Positions 37,297-45,688 of a stretch of DNA of 64,000 nt are shown here, piece by piece. The notes under the pieces are model-generated. The model was not told the DNA's origin. It ran no database searches and worked only from the letters and a program-made list of their open reading frames with translations. Source of the stretch: Yersinia canariae (GTDB taxonomy: Bacteria > Pseudomonadota > Gammaproteobacteria > Enterobacterales > Enterobacteriaceae); contig NZ_CP043727.1 in the NCBI RefSeq assembly GCF_009831415.1, forward strand, positions 3,348,001 to 3,412,000. The letters run 5' to 3'. How positions within the stretch are numbered: position 1 is the stretch's first letter; each line of letters begins with the position of its first letter. The position numbers were made by a program, and so were the translations under genes.

Positions 37297-37859
37297 CCAG
37301 TGGGGCAGGCTCTACTCTTTAAACAAAAGTAGGTTATCCGCGAAATTCCGGTCTGTGCCAAAAGCGGAACTTTCTAAGTTCGGTCTGCATTAATTTGAAA
37401 GAGAGCAGGTCATATGAGCCAAGAACGACTTTCGATGAAGTTCTTATCGTGTACCGCGTGGTAGGGCAATCTCCCCTTTTTTAACAGAGGTGATAAGAAG
37501 AATCAGGTCAAATGAGACTCGCCATAACAAATATACCAGCGAAGAAACCACTGGTCTGAACGTCTGTGTGGGTTAGCGCAGGTGAAAGGTCATAAACGGT
37601 GCGCCAGCACCGGCTTTACCCTGCCCTTTATTAAGTTCAGCAGCGAGAACTTGCCTTGCAGGTTTCCGGCTTCGGGATCATCGTTACAGTACCCTACGCA
37701 TACCGTTCTCATCAGCTGAATTAAAGATTTCACAGCCTTTGCCGATATCACCTTGGTTCTTGCTTGTGATGCGTTCAGTGTTCAGCGCTCTTTGCTGTAG
37801 CCCTCCGGACTGATCACAGACCGCCTCTTAAAAGCCAATCCTTACTCTAAAGGGAACTC
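37297..37859. other. 563-base stretch without a supported gene
   Basis: Only short frames with stops are found. A piece near 37413 (ATG AGC CAA GAA CGA) opens a frame that stops soon. Some of the sequence looks like worn coding DNA, but I cannot name it. The last 60 bases should hold the promoter of the lipoprotein gene. Confidence 0.4.
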
Positions 37860-38849
37860 ATGAGATTAAAATACGCAGTACTCTTACTCGCCGTTGCCAT
37901 TACAGGCTGTGATAACAAAAAAGACGTGATCGGTTGTTCCTCTGAAATGACCCAGTCAGCTCTCATGGATTTATTAAAAAAATCTGCTTATGAAGGACTC
38001 TCTGAACAGGTCGACAAATACCCTGACGTCACTAATCAGACCAAACGAAGCGCTTTGGACAAGATCAAACTGGCCATCTCTGAAATCTCCACAACCTCAA
38101 GTGACACGGGCAGCACAATGAAAACCTGTGAAGGGACCGTGACGATGACCCTACCTGCGAACGAGTACGCCCAGCTTTCTGATGCTTACAGAAAGAACTT
38201 TAACCGTAATCTCGACAAGCAAATGGAAAGCCTGTCTTTGGATAACAACGCAAACGCCTTTTCAAAACGCATCTCCTACACCGCGCAGGCGACCGACGAT
38301 CAGAAAAACATTTTTGTAAAAGCCTCCTCTGATAATCCGATATCAGTGGGTGCCGCTGCACTGACATCGCTTTCCATCATCAACCCGATCGTTGAGCAGC
38401 AGAAAATCCAGCAGGCTAAGGATGCCCAGCAGAGTCAAATTGAAGCGGAACAACAGGCACAACTCAGGGCGCAGCAACAGGCTAAGTATGAGGCGGATCA
38501 GCAAATTGAGAGGCAGACACAGCTTCAGGCGCAAGAAAAGGCTGAGCAGCAGGTTCAGCAAACCATTCCGCAACAATCCTCCCAGCAGCCTCAGCAGCAA
38601 AAAGCTGGCAGTCTTGATCAGTCCCGAATGGCGTTTGCGAATGCCGACTCTGATTTGAATACCGCCTGGAGCACGTTAACGCCGGTGAAGAAAAAAGAGT
38701 TACTGCCTTCTCAGCGCCAGTGGATCAAAACTAAGGATGCCATGTGCGGCAAAGTTTCAATGCAGGGAACAGATTCTGAAGTCAAGAAAATGGTCGACTG
38801 CCAGACGCAAATGACCCTTGCAAGGACTGCTTTCTTCAGAAACCAATAA
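37860..38849 (+). CDS. Lipoprotein with Q-rich coiled coil and LprI-type domain
   Basis: 329 residues. The lipobox is AITG-C17 after a short basic signal. The first half has no known family. Residues ~190-245 are a glutamine-rich coiled coil built from QQAQLRAQQQAKYEADQQ-type repeats. The last ~75 residues are an LprI/DUF1311-type domain (FANADSDLNTAWSTL, then RQWIKTKDAMC and VDCQTQMTLAR). LprI-type domains have been linked to lysozyme inhibition; here this is inference only. The gene is intact inside the prophage remnant. Confidence 0.75.
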   Translation: MRLKYAVLLLAVAITGCDNKKDVIGCSSEMTQSALMDLLKKSAYEGLSEQVDKYPDVTNQTKRSALDKIKLAISEISTTSSDTGSTMKTCEGTVTMTLPANEYAQLSDAYRKNFNRNLDKQMESLSLDNNANAFSKRISYTAQATDDQKNIFVKASSDNPISVGAAALTSLSIINPIVEQQKIQQAKDAQQSQIEAEQQAQLRAQQQAKYEADQQIERQTQLQAQEKAEQQVQQTIPQQSSQQPQQQKAGSLDQSRMAFANADSDLNTAWSTLTPVKKKELLPSQRQWIKTKDAMCGKVSMQGTDSEVKKMVDCQTQMTLARTAFFRNQ

Positions 38850-39278
38850 CTGACTGGTGGCCAGTGCTAAGCTGGCGCCAGCGTAATGCGGGATAATTTC
38901 AGCCGTTTCCGCTGACCTGTTCCCCAATGACCCACGCCGGATATGTTGCTCGCGGTTAGAACAGGATTTTGGGGCGTAGATATTTCATTAAAGGCGATGA
39001 CCAGCGTAGTCATCAAGCGCATGCGTTTGCTGTTAGAGATATGCAAGTATTAAGGTTACCAATGATGTTCATCATTGCAGGCATTCAAAAAAGAATTCAT
39101 AGAGCATCATTTGCAACTGGTATTGCTTGTCCGGGATCGATAAATACAAACTAAATTTGTTACTGGAAAGCACAGTATAATTAATCGGAAACGCTCCTCT
39201 GCCATGAGTAAAATGTCTGCTCCTCGCTCGTAGCAGACCTCACGGCCCTTAGCCGACGATCAGATTTAGCACTCCTTA
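38850..39278. other. 429-base stretch without a supported gene
   Basis: Between the lipoprotein gene and the Q-like gene only short frames are found. The one at 38969-39154 (GRRYFIKGDDQRSHQ...) is open but has no recognised relatives. The downstream part contains a small hairpin around gctcctcgctcgtagcag. Confidence 0.35.
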
Positions 39279-39563
39279 CTACAGAACACCGTTAGAATCC
39301 GTCTGAGCTAATACAATTTTTTCACTATTAGATTTATGTGTCCACTCATCCATTTCTAACTTGGCCCCTGGCATAATCAAACATGCATCCACAAAAGCCT
39401 CCGCCAGCATGAGCTTTAACCGTATCTTTCCCTCTGAGCATTTATGCTTCCGGGCAATCGCTGACTTTGATACTCCCTTTTTATAATGCAAATCAATCAG
39501 GTTGAACTCTTCATTAGCAGCCCAGCCGCCCCATCGTTCCAGAACTAACTGAATATCTCTCAT
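39279..39563 (-). CDS. Phage antitermination protein Q-like (lambdoid)
   Basis: 94 residues from the ATG at 39563. It opens MRDIQLVLERWGGWAANEE, the same as the start of phage 82-type Q proteins, and ends with a helix-turn-helix-like part (KKGVSKSAIARKHKCSEGKI). It is shorter in the middle than usual Q proteins (about 125 residues), so an internal deletion or a short variant is possible. Q lets RNA polymerase read through late terminators. It overlaps the DUF968 frame (TGA/ATG). Confidence 0.7.
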   Translation of the reverse strand: MRDIQLVLERWGGWAANEEFNLIDLHYKKGVSKSAIARKHKCSEGKIRLKLMLAEAFVDACLIMPGAKLEMDEWTHKSNSEKIVLAQTDSNGVL

Positions 39564-39988
39564 GCTAAAGCCCCTATACCGATAGACCTGTCCATAAAAT
39601 GAAACCACAGCACTATCTGGCTACCATGCTCCGCTTCCCACGCTCGCATATCCGCATGCAGTGAATCGTGGCAATCGCGGCAAAGAGGAATAGTGAAAAG
39701 GTCGTGGGCCTTAGTGCCCATACCGCCCTGATCGTGATCAATGATGTAGTGGGGGTCGTCAGCAGAACTGTCACACCCGCAACACTGTTGGGATTTAACC
39801 CATGTCAGCCACTTGCGGCTTTCCCACCGGTACCGCTTCGGGATACGCATAAAACTGGCGGGTGGTTCATCATCAATTTTCAGCGCCAGCACCTTTTTAA
39901 CCTGCTCCACCTTGGTTTCAATGATTTGTGTCGGATTGGGTGCCCAGGTGATATCACTCTCTTTAGTCGGGCCGGAAATAATTGCAAC
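39560..39988 (-). pseudogene. DUF968-type phage protein, 5' truncated
   Basis: The open frame contains KVLALKIDDEPPASF, then VKSQQCCGCDSSADDPHYI and MGTKAHDLFTIPLCRDCHD, the C-terminal HNH-like zinc region of DUF968 proteins from the nin region of lambdoid phages. An ATG at 39910 exists, but the coding similarity goes on upstream (DITWAPNPTQIIE) to about 39988. There it ends at the int remnant, so the N-terminal two thirds are deleted. Confidence 0.75.
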
Positions 39989-39989
39989 G

Positions 39990-40309
39990 CACTCAATATT
40001 ACGTTACGTGAAGTCATAACACAGTGTCGAGATCGGATAGTAAGCCCTTACTTATTACACCATCACCACGCAGTGGCCACAGCTAAGCACGGTGGAAAAA
40101 TTCGCGACCAAACAATAAGAATGAATTTCACTGCGGCGAGTGAAGCTAGCGGCCTTAAATGGGAGGAAGGGATCCCACCAACATTCCATGAGAAACGCTC
40201 GCTTTCCGAGCAATTGTATCGTGAGCAGCGCATCGATACGAAGTCATTACTTGGACACAAAAACCAAGCTATGACCGATAAATATAATGATGATCGCGGT
40301 AAAGAATAG
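39990..40309 (+). pseudogene. Lambda-type integrase, C-terminal remnant
   Basis: Starting at LNITLREVITQCRDRIVSPY, the frame carries the catalytic HxxR as PPTFHEKRSLSEQLY, the His of LLGHKNQAMTD and the nucleophile Tyr in KYNDDRGKE, then a TAG. This lines up with the end of lambda Int. The N-terminal ~250 residues are gone, fused to the DUF968 fragment. The stop lies 126 bases from the right repeat in ushA, the usual int-to-att distance. Confidence 0.88.
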
Positions 40310-40380
40310 ATCACGATTGCTGTTTAATTAGCACTCAGTATTGCAGTGGAGTTTTGCAGAGGGATTTTTCAGAGGTTGAA

Positions 40381-40422
40381 ATCGGGATGAAAAGCACAAT
40401 TCCTAATGTGCTTCATCCCGAT
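40381..40422 (-). terminator. Terminator now serving ushA (phage-derived)
   Basis: A long hairpin, atcgggatga.../...catcccgat with an inner stem agcaca/tgtgct, placed 10 bases beyond the ushA stop on the minus strand. It lies on the phage side of the attachment repeat, so it replaced the original ushA terminator at integration. Confidence 0.65.
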
Positions 40423-40431
40423 GACTTTCAG

Positions 40432-42084
40432 CTAGTTATAAACAATTTCGCCTTTCGGCTGATACTGACTAGCATCTAGCGGAGAGTGCTTTTCAATATA
40501 CTGCTTTAGCACTTCTGCATCGATAAAACCGGTATTGACATAACCGGGTAAAGTATCAATCTTCGGATAACCATCACCGCCTAATGCGTTGAAATTCAAG
40601 GTCGCCAGACGATACGTTTTATTTGGATCTAACGGCTTGCCCTGTATTTTCACGTCACTGACACCCTTGCCATCAGCCACTAAGCTAACATTGGCAAATT
40701 GTGCATAAGCACCTGAATCTACTTTCTTATTGGCCACAACCGCCAGATATTTCTCAACGTCGCTACCTTTCATATCGGCATAAACCAGAGTATTACCAAA
40801 TGGCTGAACCTTGAGAACATCTTTATATGTGATATCGCCCGCGTCGATAGAATCGCGAACTCCCCCGCCACTCATCACTGCAAAGTCAGCATCCGCTCGT
40901 TCCATTTGCGCGGCCAATAGCACTCGTGCCAAATTAGTTTGCTCGAAACGGACTTTACTACGGTCACCCTCTAGCTTGCCATTCACACTGCCGACTTTAA
41001 CATCCAGTTGCGCCTTGCCCTGCTCTTCAAATGGCGTTAGAAGTTTGAGCATTGATGGGTCTTGAGCAATCTCTTGTGTATAAAAGACGCGCTCACTGGT
41101 CCCATCCGCTTTCTCAACTTTTTTCTTTAAATTGATTGGGATTAACTGATAGCTCACTAACTTCAACTCGCCATTACGGAATTTGAAATCGGCTCGCCCC
41201 ACATATTTGCCCCACTCATGCGCCTGCACAATCCAGGTGCCATTCTGCCGGTCGGGAGCACAAGGCGTACCCGGCACATAATCAGCCTGCTTATGATTCT
41301 CACCGGCCATACAGACTGGGTTTTGTGAGTGCCCCCCCACAATCATATCCAGATAACCGGCTGGTAAGCTGCGCGCCATCTCGACATCACCCGGAGCATT
41401 CGAGCCATGCACACCATCATCGTAATGCCCCATATGAGTAGCAGCGATAATAATATCAGGCTTTTCTGTTTTTCTCAGTTGAGAGACAACTTGTTTGGCT
41501 TCAACTGCGGGTACGCGAAATTCGATATCCGTGAAATACTCGGGATTACCGATCTTAGCAGTATCGTCAGTGGTTAAACCAATCACGGCAATTTTCACAC
41601 CTTGCTTATCAAAAAGAGCATAAGGTTTGAACAACCGCTGCTGAGTGCTTTTTTGATAAATATTAGCGGATAATAATGGGAAAGTTGCCCATTTTTCCTG
41701 CTGGCGCAACACACTCAGCGGGTTATCAAACTCGTGATTGCCAATGGCCATGGCATCATAACCGACCAAATTCATGCCGCGGAAATCTGGCTCGGCATCC
41801 TGCAAATCAGATTCTGGTACACCGGTGTTAATATCCCCGCCAGAGAGCAGCAACAGGCTTCCTCCCTCTGCGGCAACTTGTTTGCGTATGTCATCAACTA
41901 CGGTTTTCTGAGCTGCCAGACCATACTCACCATGATCATTTTGCCAAAAGTGCCCATGGTGATCGTTGGTGTGCAGTATGGTGATATCGTAAGTTTTATC
42001 TTTTTCCCAGGCCGCTGCCCATCCCGGTACAAACGCTAGCGACACAGCCAAAGCACATGCTGTGGTCGATAATGAAAAACGCAT
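40432..42084 (-). CDS. ushA: Bifunctional UDP-sugar hydrolase / 5'-nucleotidase
   Basis: 550 residues from the ATG at 42084 (MRFSLSTTACALAVSLAF), which follows GGAGA; the frame extends upstream but this start gives a normal Sec signal peptide. A periplasmic metallophosphoesterase: ILHTNDHHGHFW, GDINTGVPESD, GNHEFDNP and GGHSQNPVC supply metal ligands, and the C-terminal domain binds the substrate. It releases nucleosides and sugars from nucleotides and UDP-sugars. Its last 24 codons lie in the 74-bp repeat; the final codon is Asn, where the orphan copy would give Lys before its stop. Confidence 0.97.
   Translation of the reverse strand: MRFSLSTTACALAVSLAFVPGWAAAWEKDKTYDITILHTNDHHGHFWQNDHGEYGLAAQKTVVDDIRKQVAAEGGSLLLLSGGDINTGVPESDLQDAEPDFRGMNLVGYDAMAIGNHEFDNPLSVLRQQEKWATFPLLSANIYQKSTQQRLFKPYALFDKQGVKIAVIGLTTDDTAKIGNPEYFTDIEFRVPAVEAKQVVSQLRKTEKPDIIIAATHMGHYDDGVHGSNAPGDVEMARSLPAGYLDMIVGGHSQNPVCMAGENHKQADYVPGTPCAPDRQNGTWIVQAHEWGKYVGRADFKFRNGELKLVSYQLIPINLKKKVEKADGTSERVFYTQEIAQDPSMLKLLTPFEEQGKAQLDVKVGSVNGKLEGDRSKVRFEQTNLARVLLAAQMERADADFAVMSGGGVRDSIDAGDITYKDVLKVQPFGNTLVYADMKGSDVEKYLAVVANKKVDSGAYAQFANVSLVADGKGVSDVKIQGKPLDPNKTYRLATLNFNALGGDGYPKIDTLPGYVNTGFIDAEVLKQYIEKHSPLDASQYQPKGEIVYN
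40436..40509. repeat. Right attachment repeat within the ushA 3' end
   Basis: Identical over 74 bases to 32841-32914. It covers the last complete codons of ushA, so integration keeps the gene open. This is the same trick used by many phages that integrate at the 3' ends of genes. Confidence 0.85.
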
Positions 42085-42350
42085 GGCAAATCTCCATGTT
42101 GTCGTTAAAACCAGCCAGTTCAGTGCCAGTTTAATGAGTAAAAAAGGGGTAATGCATACCAATATCATGATAAATCAAGGTCATACTGTGACACAGTTCG
42201 TATTGTAATGTGATGACACATGTAGGAATTTCAGAATATTGGAATATATATCAAATTGTATCAGCTGTAGTAAAAATCATTCGTTCTGCATAATATGTAT
42301 TCATTACAAACATATTATTAACAGTGAAAATTATTAGGCGAATACTCACT

Positions 42351-43565
42351 ATGACCGATCGTTCTGAGACTGGACTCCAGCCCTCCGTCAATGCCACTGT
42401 AAAACGTACTTCCTTCTCTATATTGGGTGCTATTAGCGTATCTCACTTGCTCAACGATATGATCCAGTCGCTGATTCTGGCGATTTATCCTCTATTACAA
42501 GCTGAATTTTCACTGAGTTTTGCGCAGATTGGGTTAATCACACTCACTTACCAACTTACCGCTTCGTTATTACAGCCACTGATTGGCCTCTATACCGATA
42601 AGCATCCGCAACCCTATTCATTGCCAATTGGTATGGGTTTTACCCTATCGGGCATCTTGCTGCTTGCGGTAGCCACGACTTTCCCTGTCGTTTTACTGGC
42701 AGCAGCCTTGGTCGGAACCGGCTCTTCGGTCTTCCACCCAGAATCCTCACGAGTAGCCCGGATGGCTTCCGGTGGCCGTCATGGTATGGCTCAGTCTATT
42801 TTCCAGGTCGGGGGGAATTTCGGTAGCGCCCTGGGGCCGCTATTAGCTGCTATCCTTATTGCACCTTATGGTAAAGGCAATGTGGGGTGGTTTTCACTCG
42901 CAGCATTACTGGCCATTGTGGTGCTATTACAGGTTAGTAAATGGTACCAGCAGCAACAAAGAGCAACACACGGCAAGGTAATAAAAGTCTCATCGGCAAA
43001 AGTACTGCCTAAAAAGACGGTTATTAGTGCATTAGCTATCTTGATGGTGCTGATATTCTCTAAATACTTCTATTTGACGAGCATTAGCAGCTATTACACA
43101 TTTTATCTGATGCATAGGTTCGGTGTTTCGGTACAAAATGCCCAAATACATTTATTTGTATTCTTATTCGCGGTTGCCGCTGGCACCATCATTGGCGGCC
43201 CTCTTGGCGATCGGATAGGTAGGAAATATGTTATTTGGGGGTCAATACTGGGCGTAGCACCCTTTACCCTTATTTTACCCTATGCATCTCTGTATTGGAC
43301 TGGGGTTTTGACTGTGATAATTGGGGTTATCCTTGCCTCAGCCTTCTCGGCAATACTGGTGTATGCGCAGGAGCTTATTCCAGGGAAAGTGGGGATGGTT
43401 TCCGGCCTATTCTTCGGTTTTGCTTTCGGTATGGGGGGGTTAGGTGCGGCTGTACTAGGGTATGTTGCTGATTTAACCAGTATTGAACTGGTTTATCAAA
43501 TATGCGCATTCTTACCATTACTGGGGATATTCACGGTCTTCCTGCCTAATATAGAAGATAAGTAA
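42351..43565 (+). CDS. fsr: Fosmidomycin resistance-type MFS transporter
   Basis: 404 residues from the ATG at 42351 (MTDRSETG); the frame extends nine codons further up. A 12-helix major facilitator close to E. coli Fsr throughout: SHLLNDMIQSLILAIYPLLQ in helix 1, GTGSSVFHPESSRVARMASG and SKYFYLTSISSYYTFYLM. It exports fosmidomycin when overproduced; the natural substrate is unclear. It diverges from ushA. Confidence 0.94.
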   Translation: MTDRSETGLQPSVNATVKRTSFSILGAISVSHLLNDMIQSLILAIYPLLQAEFSLSFAQIGLITLTYQLTASLLQPLIGLYTDKHPQPYSLPIGMGFTLSGILLLAVATTFPVVLLAAALVGTGSSVFHPESSRVARMASGGRHGMAQSIFQVGGNFGSALGPLLAAILIAPYGKGNVGWFSLAALLAIVVLLQVSKWYQQQQRATHGKVIKVSSAKVLPKKTVISALAILMVLIFSKYFYLTSISSYYTFYLMHRFGVSVQNAQIHLFVFLFAVAAGTIIGGPLGDRIGRKYVIWGSILGVAPFTLILPYASLYWTGVLTVIIGVILASAFSAILVYAQELIPGKVGMVSGLFFGFAFGMGGLGAAVLGYVADLTSIELVYQICAFLPLLGIFTVFLPNIEDK

Positions 43566-43917
43566 TAGTAATAACCTTATAATCCCGGCTGAGATATCGG
43601 TTTCAGCTGGGAGATTTCCCTACGCAATAGAGATAGAAATAGCAAATCCCTCACAAACAACCACTTCAAACAATTTCCATGCCAAAGCAGACTTTTATCG
43701 ATAAAAAATGAATTTTTATCGCGCATTGATCGCATAAATGCAATAAACTGATGTTATTGCTGTTAAATGCTTGCTGCTCTGCATATATCCCACAGATTTC
43801 ACGATGCAGGAAGACAGCCAGTGAATGAATCTCGATGAGCTTACTCAGGTAAGTGATTGAACGCAGCCAACACGCCTGCAACTTAAAAGATGACAGGTAT
43901 AGCAAGAAGGAGTCTGG
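43566..43917. other. Intergenic region fsr-ybaL
   Basis: 352 bases. A weak hairpin near 43583-43610 (cggctga...tcagctg) may end fsr. The rest should include the ybaL promoter; no operator or RNA gene is recognised. Confidence 0.4.
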
Positions 43918-45609
43918 ATGCACCACTCAACACCCTTAATTACCACGATCGTCGGAGGCCTTGTTCTCGCCTTCCTCTTGGGCTCCTTGGCCCACCGCCT
44001 GCGCATCTCACCACTGGTGGGGTACCTCGCCGCAGGGGTGCTGGCCGGGCCATTCACGCCAGGTTTCGTTGCTGATACCTCATTAGCACCAGAACTGGCT
44101 GAAATTGGTGTTATTTTGTTGATGTTTGGTGTCGGACTTCACTTCTCGCTTAAAGATCTTCTTGCAGTAAAATCAATCGCAATACCCGGAGCTGTGGCAC
44201 AAATTGCCGTCGCCACCTTACTCGGGATGGGGCTGTCTCATTTATTAGGTTGGGATTTGATGACAGGTTTTGTCTTCGGTCTTTGCCTATCAACAGCCAG
44301 CACCGTGGTATTACTGCGAGCTCTTGAGGAACGGCAACTCATTGATAGCCAACGAGGGCAGATTGCTATTGGCTGGCTGATTGTCGAAGATTTGGCAATG
44401 GTACTCACATTAGTGCTATTACCTGCCTTTGCGGGTGTGATGGGGAATGAAACAACCAGTTTGAGCCAGTTATTCACCGAATTGGCAATTACCATTGGTA
44501 AAGTTATTGCTTTCATTACTCTAATGATCGTCGTTGGCCGCCGGTTGGTGCCTTGGATACTGGCTAAAACCGCCAGTACCGGTTCTCGTGAATTGTTTAC
44601 CTTAGCTGTGCTGGTATTAGCGCTCGGGATTGCTTACGGTGCTGTAGGCTTGTTCGATGTATCCTTTGCACTTGGTGCATTCTTCGCCGGAATGGTATTG
44701 AACGAATCTGAGCTCAGTCATCGCGCGGCGCAAGATACCCTGCCACTGCGTGATGCATTTGCCGTACTGTTCTTCGTTTCAGTTGGGATGTTGTTCGACC
44801 CAATGATTTTGATACATGAGCCTTTAGCTGTGCTGGCTTCCCTGGCTATTATCATCTTCGGTAAATCCGCCGCAGCATTTATATTAGTGCGGATGTTTGG
44901 CCACTCAAAACGCACGGCACTCACCATTTCTGTCAGCCTGGCACAAATCGGTGAATTCGCCTTTATTCTGGCAGGGCTTGGGATTTCTCTCGGTTTAATG
45001 TCAGAACATGGCCGTAACCTAGTATTGGCTGGAGCCATTCTCTCCATCATGCTCAATCCATTACTTTTCACACTGCTAGATCGCTATTTGGCCAAGAACG
45101 AGACTATGGAAGATCTCATTTTGGAAGAAGCAGTAGAAGAGGAAAAACAGATCCCCGTCGATTTATGCAATCATGCATTATTAGTGGGTTATGGACGCGT
45201 TGGCAGTTTATTAGGTGCAAAACTGCATGCGGAAGGAATTCCATTAGTGGTCATCGAGAACTCTCGGCCAAGAGTCGAAGCTCTGCGTGAGCAAGGTATT
45301 AATGCAGTATTAGGCAATGCCGCCAGCTCAGATATTATGTCACTGGCGCGCTTGGATTGTGCACGTTGGCTATTATTGACCATTCCAAATGGCTATGAAG
45401 CTGGGGAAATTGTCGCATCAGCCAGAATTAAACGGCCCGATCTTGAGATAATTGCTCGTGCGCATTATGACGATGAAGTTGTTTATATCTCAGACCGCGG
45501 TGCAAACCAGGTTGTTATGGGCGAACGTGAAATTGCCAACAGTATGCTTAATATGTTGCAAATAGAAACACTGACGGAAGAAGACAAACGCCCACTTTGC
45601 CCAATTTAA
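43918..45609 (+). CDS. ybaL: CPA2-type cation/proton antiporter YbaL
   Basis: 563 residues. A monovalent cation:proton antiporter domain of about 12 helices (LRISPLVGYLAAGVLAGPFT, ALGAFFAGMVLNESELSHRA) is followed by a cytoplasmic Rossmann (RCK/TrkA-N) domain from about residue 420 with LVGYGRVGSLLG. It resembles KefB/KefC. E. coli YbaL belongs to the same class, with its transported ion not proven. It ends tail to tail with gsk at a shared terminator. Confidence 0.95.
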   Translation: MHHSTPLITTIVGGLVLAFLLGSLAHRLRISPLVGYLAAGVLAGPFTPGFVADTSLAPELAEIGVILLMFGVGLHFSLKDLLAVKSIAIPGAVAQIAVATLLGMGLSHLLGWDLMTGFVFGLCLSTASTVVLLRALEERQLIDSQRGQIAIGWLIVEDLAMVLTLVLLPAFAGVMGNETTSLSQLFTELAITIGKVIAFITLMIVVGRRLVPWILAKTASTGSRELFTLAVLVLALGIAYGAVGLFDVSFALGAFFAGMVLNESELSHRAAQDTLPLRDAFAVLFFVSVGMLFDPMILIHEPLAVLASLAIIIFGKSAAAFILVRMFGHSKRTALTISVSLAQIGEFAFILAGLGISLGLMSEHGRNLVLAGAILSIMLNPLLFTLLDRYLAKNETMEDLILEEAVEEEKQIPVDLCNHALLVGYGRVGSLLGAKLHAEGIPLVVIENSRPRVEALREQGINAVLGNAASSDIMSLARLDCARWLLLTIPNGYEAGEIVASARIKRPDLEIIARAHYDDEVVYISDRGANQVVMGEREIANSMLNMLQIETLTEEDKRPLCPI

Positions 45610-45640
45610 AAATCGTCTGTGATTATTAGCCACAATATAA

Positions 45641-45675
45641 ACAAAGAGGGCCAGCATCTGCCGGCCCTCTTTGTT
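45641..45675. terminator. Bidirectional terminator ybaL/gsk
   Basis: A 10-base stem aaagagggcc/ggccctcttt with a 10-base loop, lying between the convergent stops. A/T runs flank both sides, so it can act in both directions. Confidence 0.85.
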
Positions 45676-45688
45676 ATCTGATGTTCTA

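Larger units (their letters stand above)
32841..40509. mobile_element. Decayed lambdoid prophage integrated at the 3' end of ushA
   Basis: Flanked by exact 74-bp direct repeats. From the right: an int tail (plus strand, ~39990-40309), then on the minus strand a DUF968 gene fragment, an antiterminator Q-like gene, tail-fibre assembly and tail fragments, and a polytopic membrane protein beside the left repeat. This is lambdoid gene order, with the head, lysis, immunity and replication blocks deleted. MarR and LprI-type genes lie in the middle. In E. coli ybaK and ushA are direct neighbours, which supports insertion. Confidence 0.85.

Noticed and set aside
39668..40309. Single 213-codon plus-strand gene
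   Set aside because: Only the part from about 39990 is integrase-like; the first half is antisense to the DUF968 fragment, so it is a remnant joined to a shadow frame.
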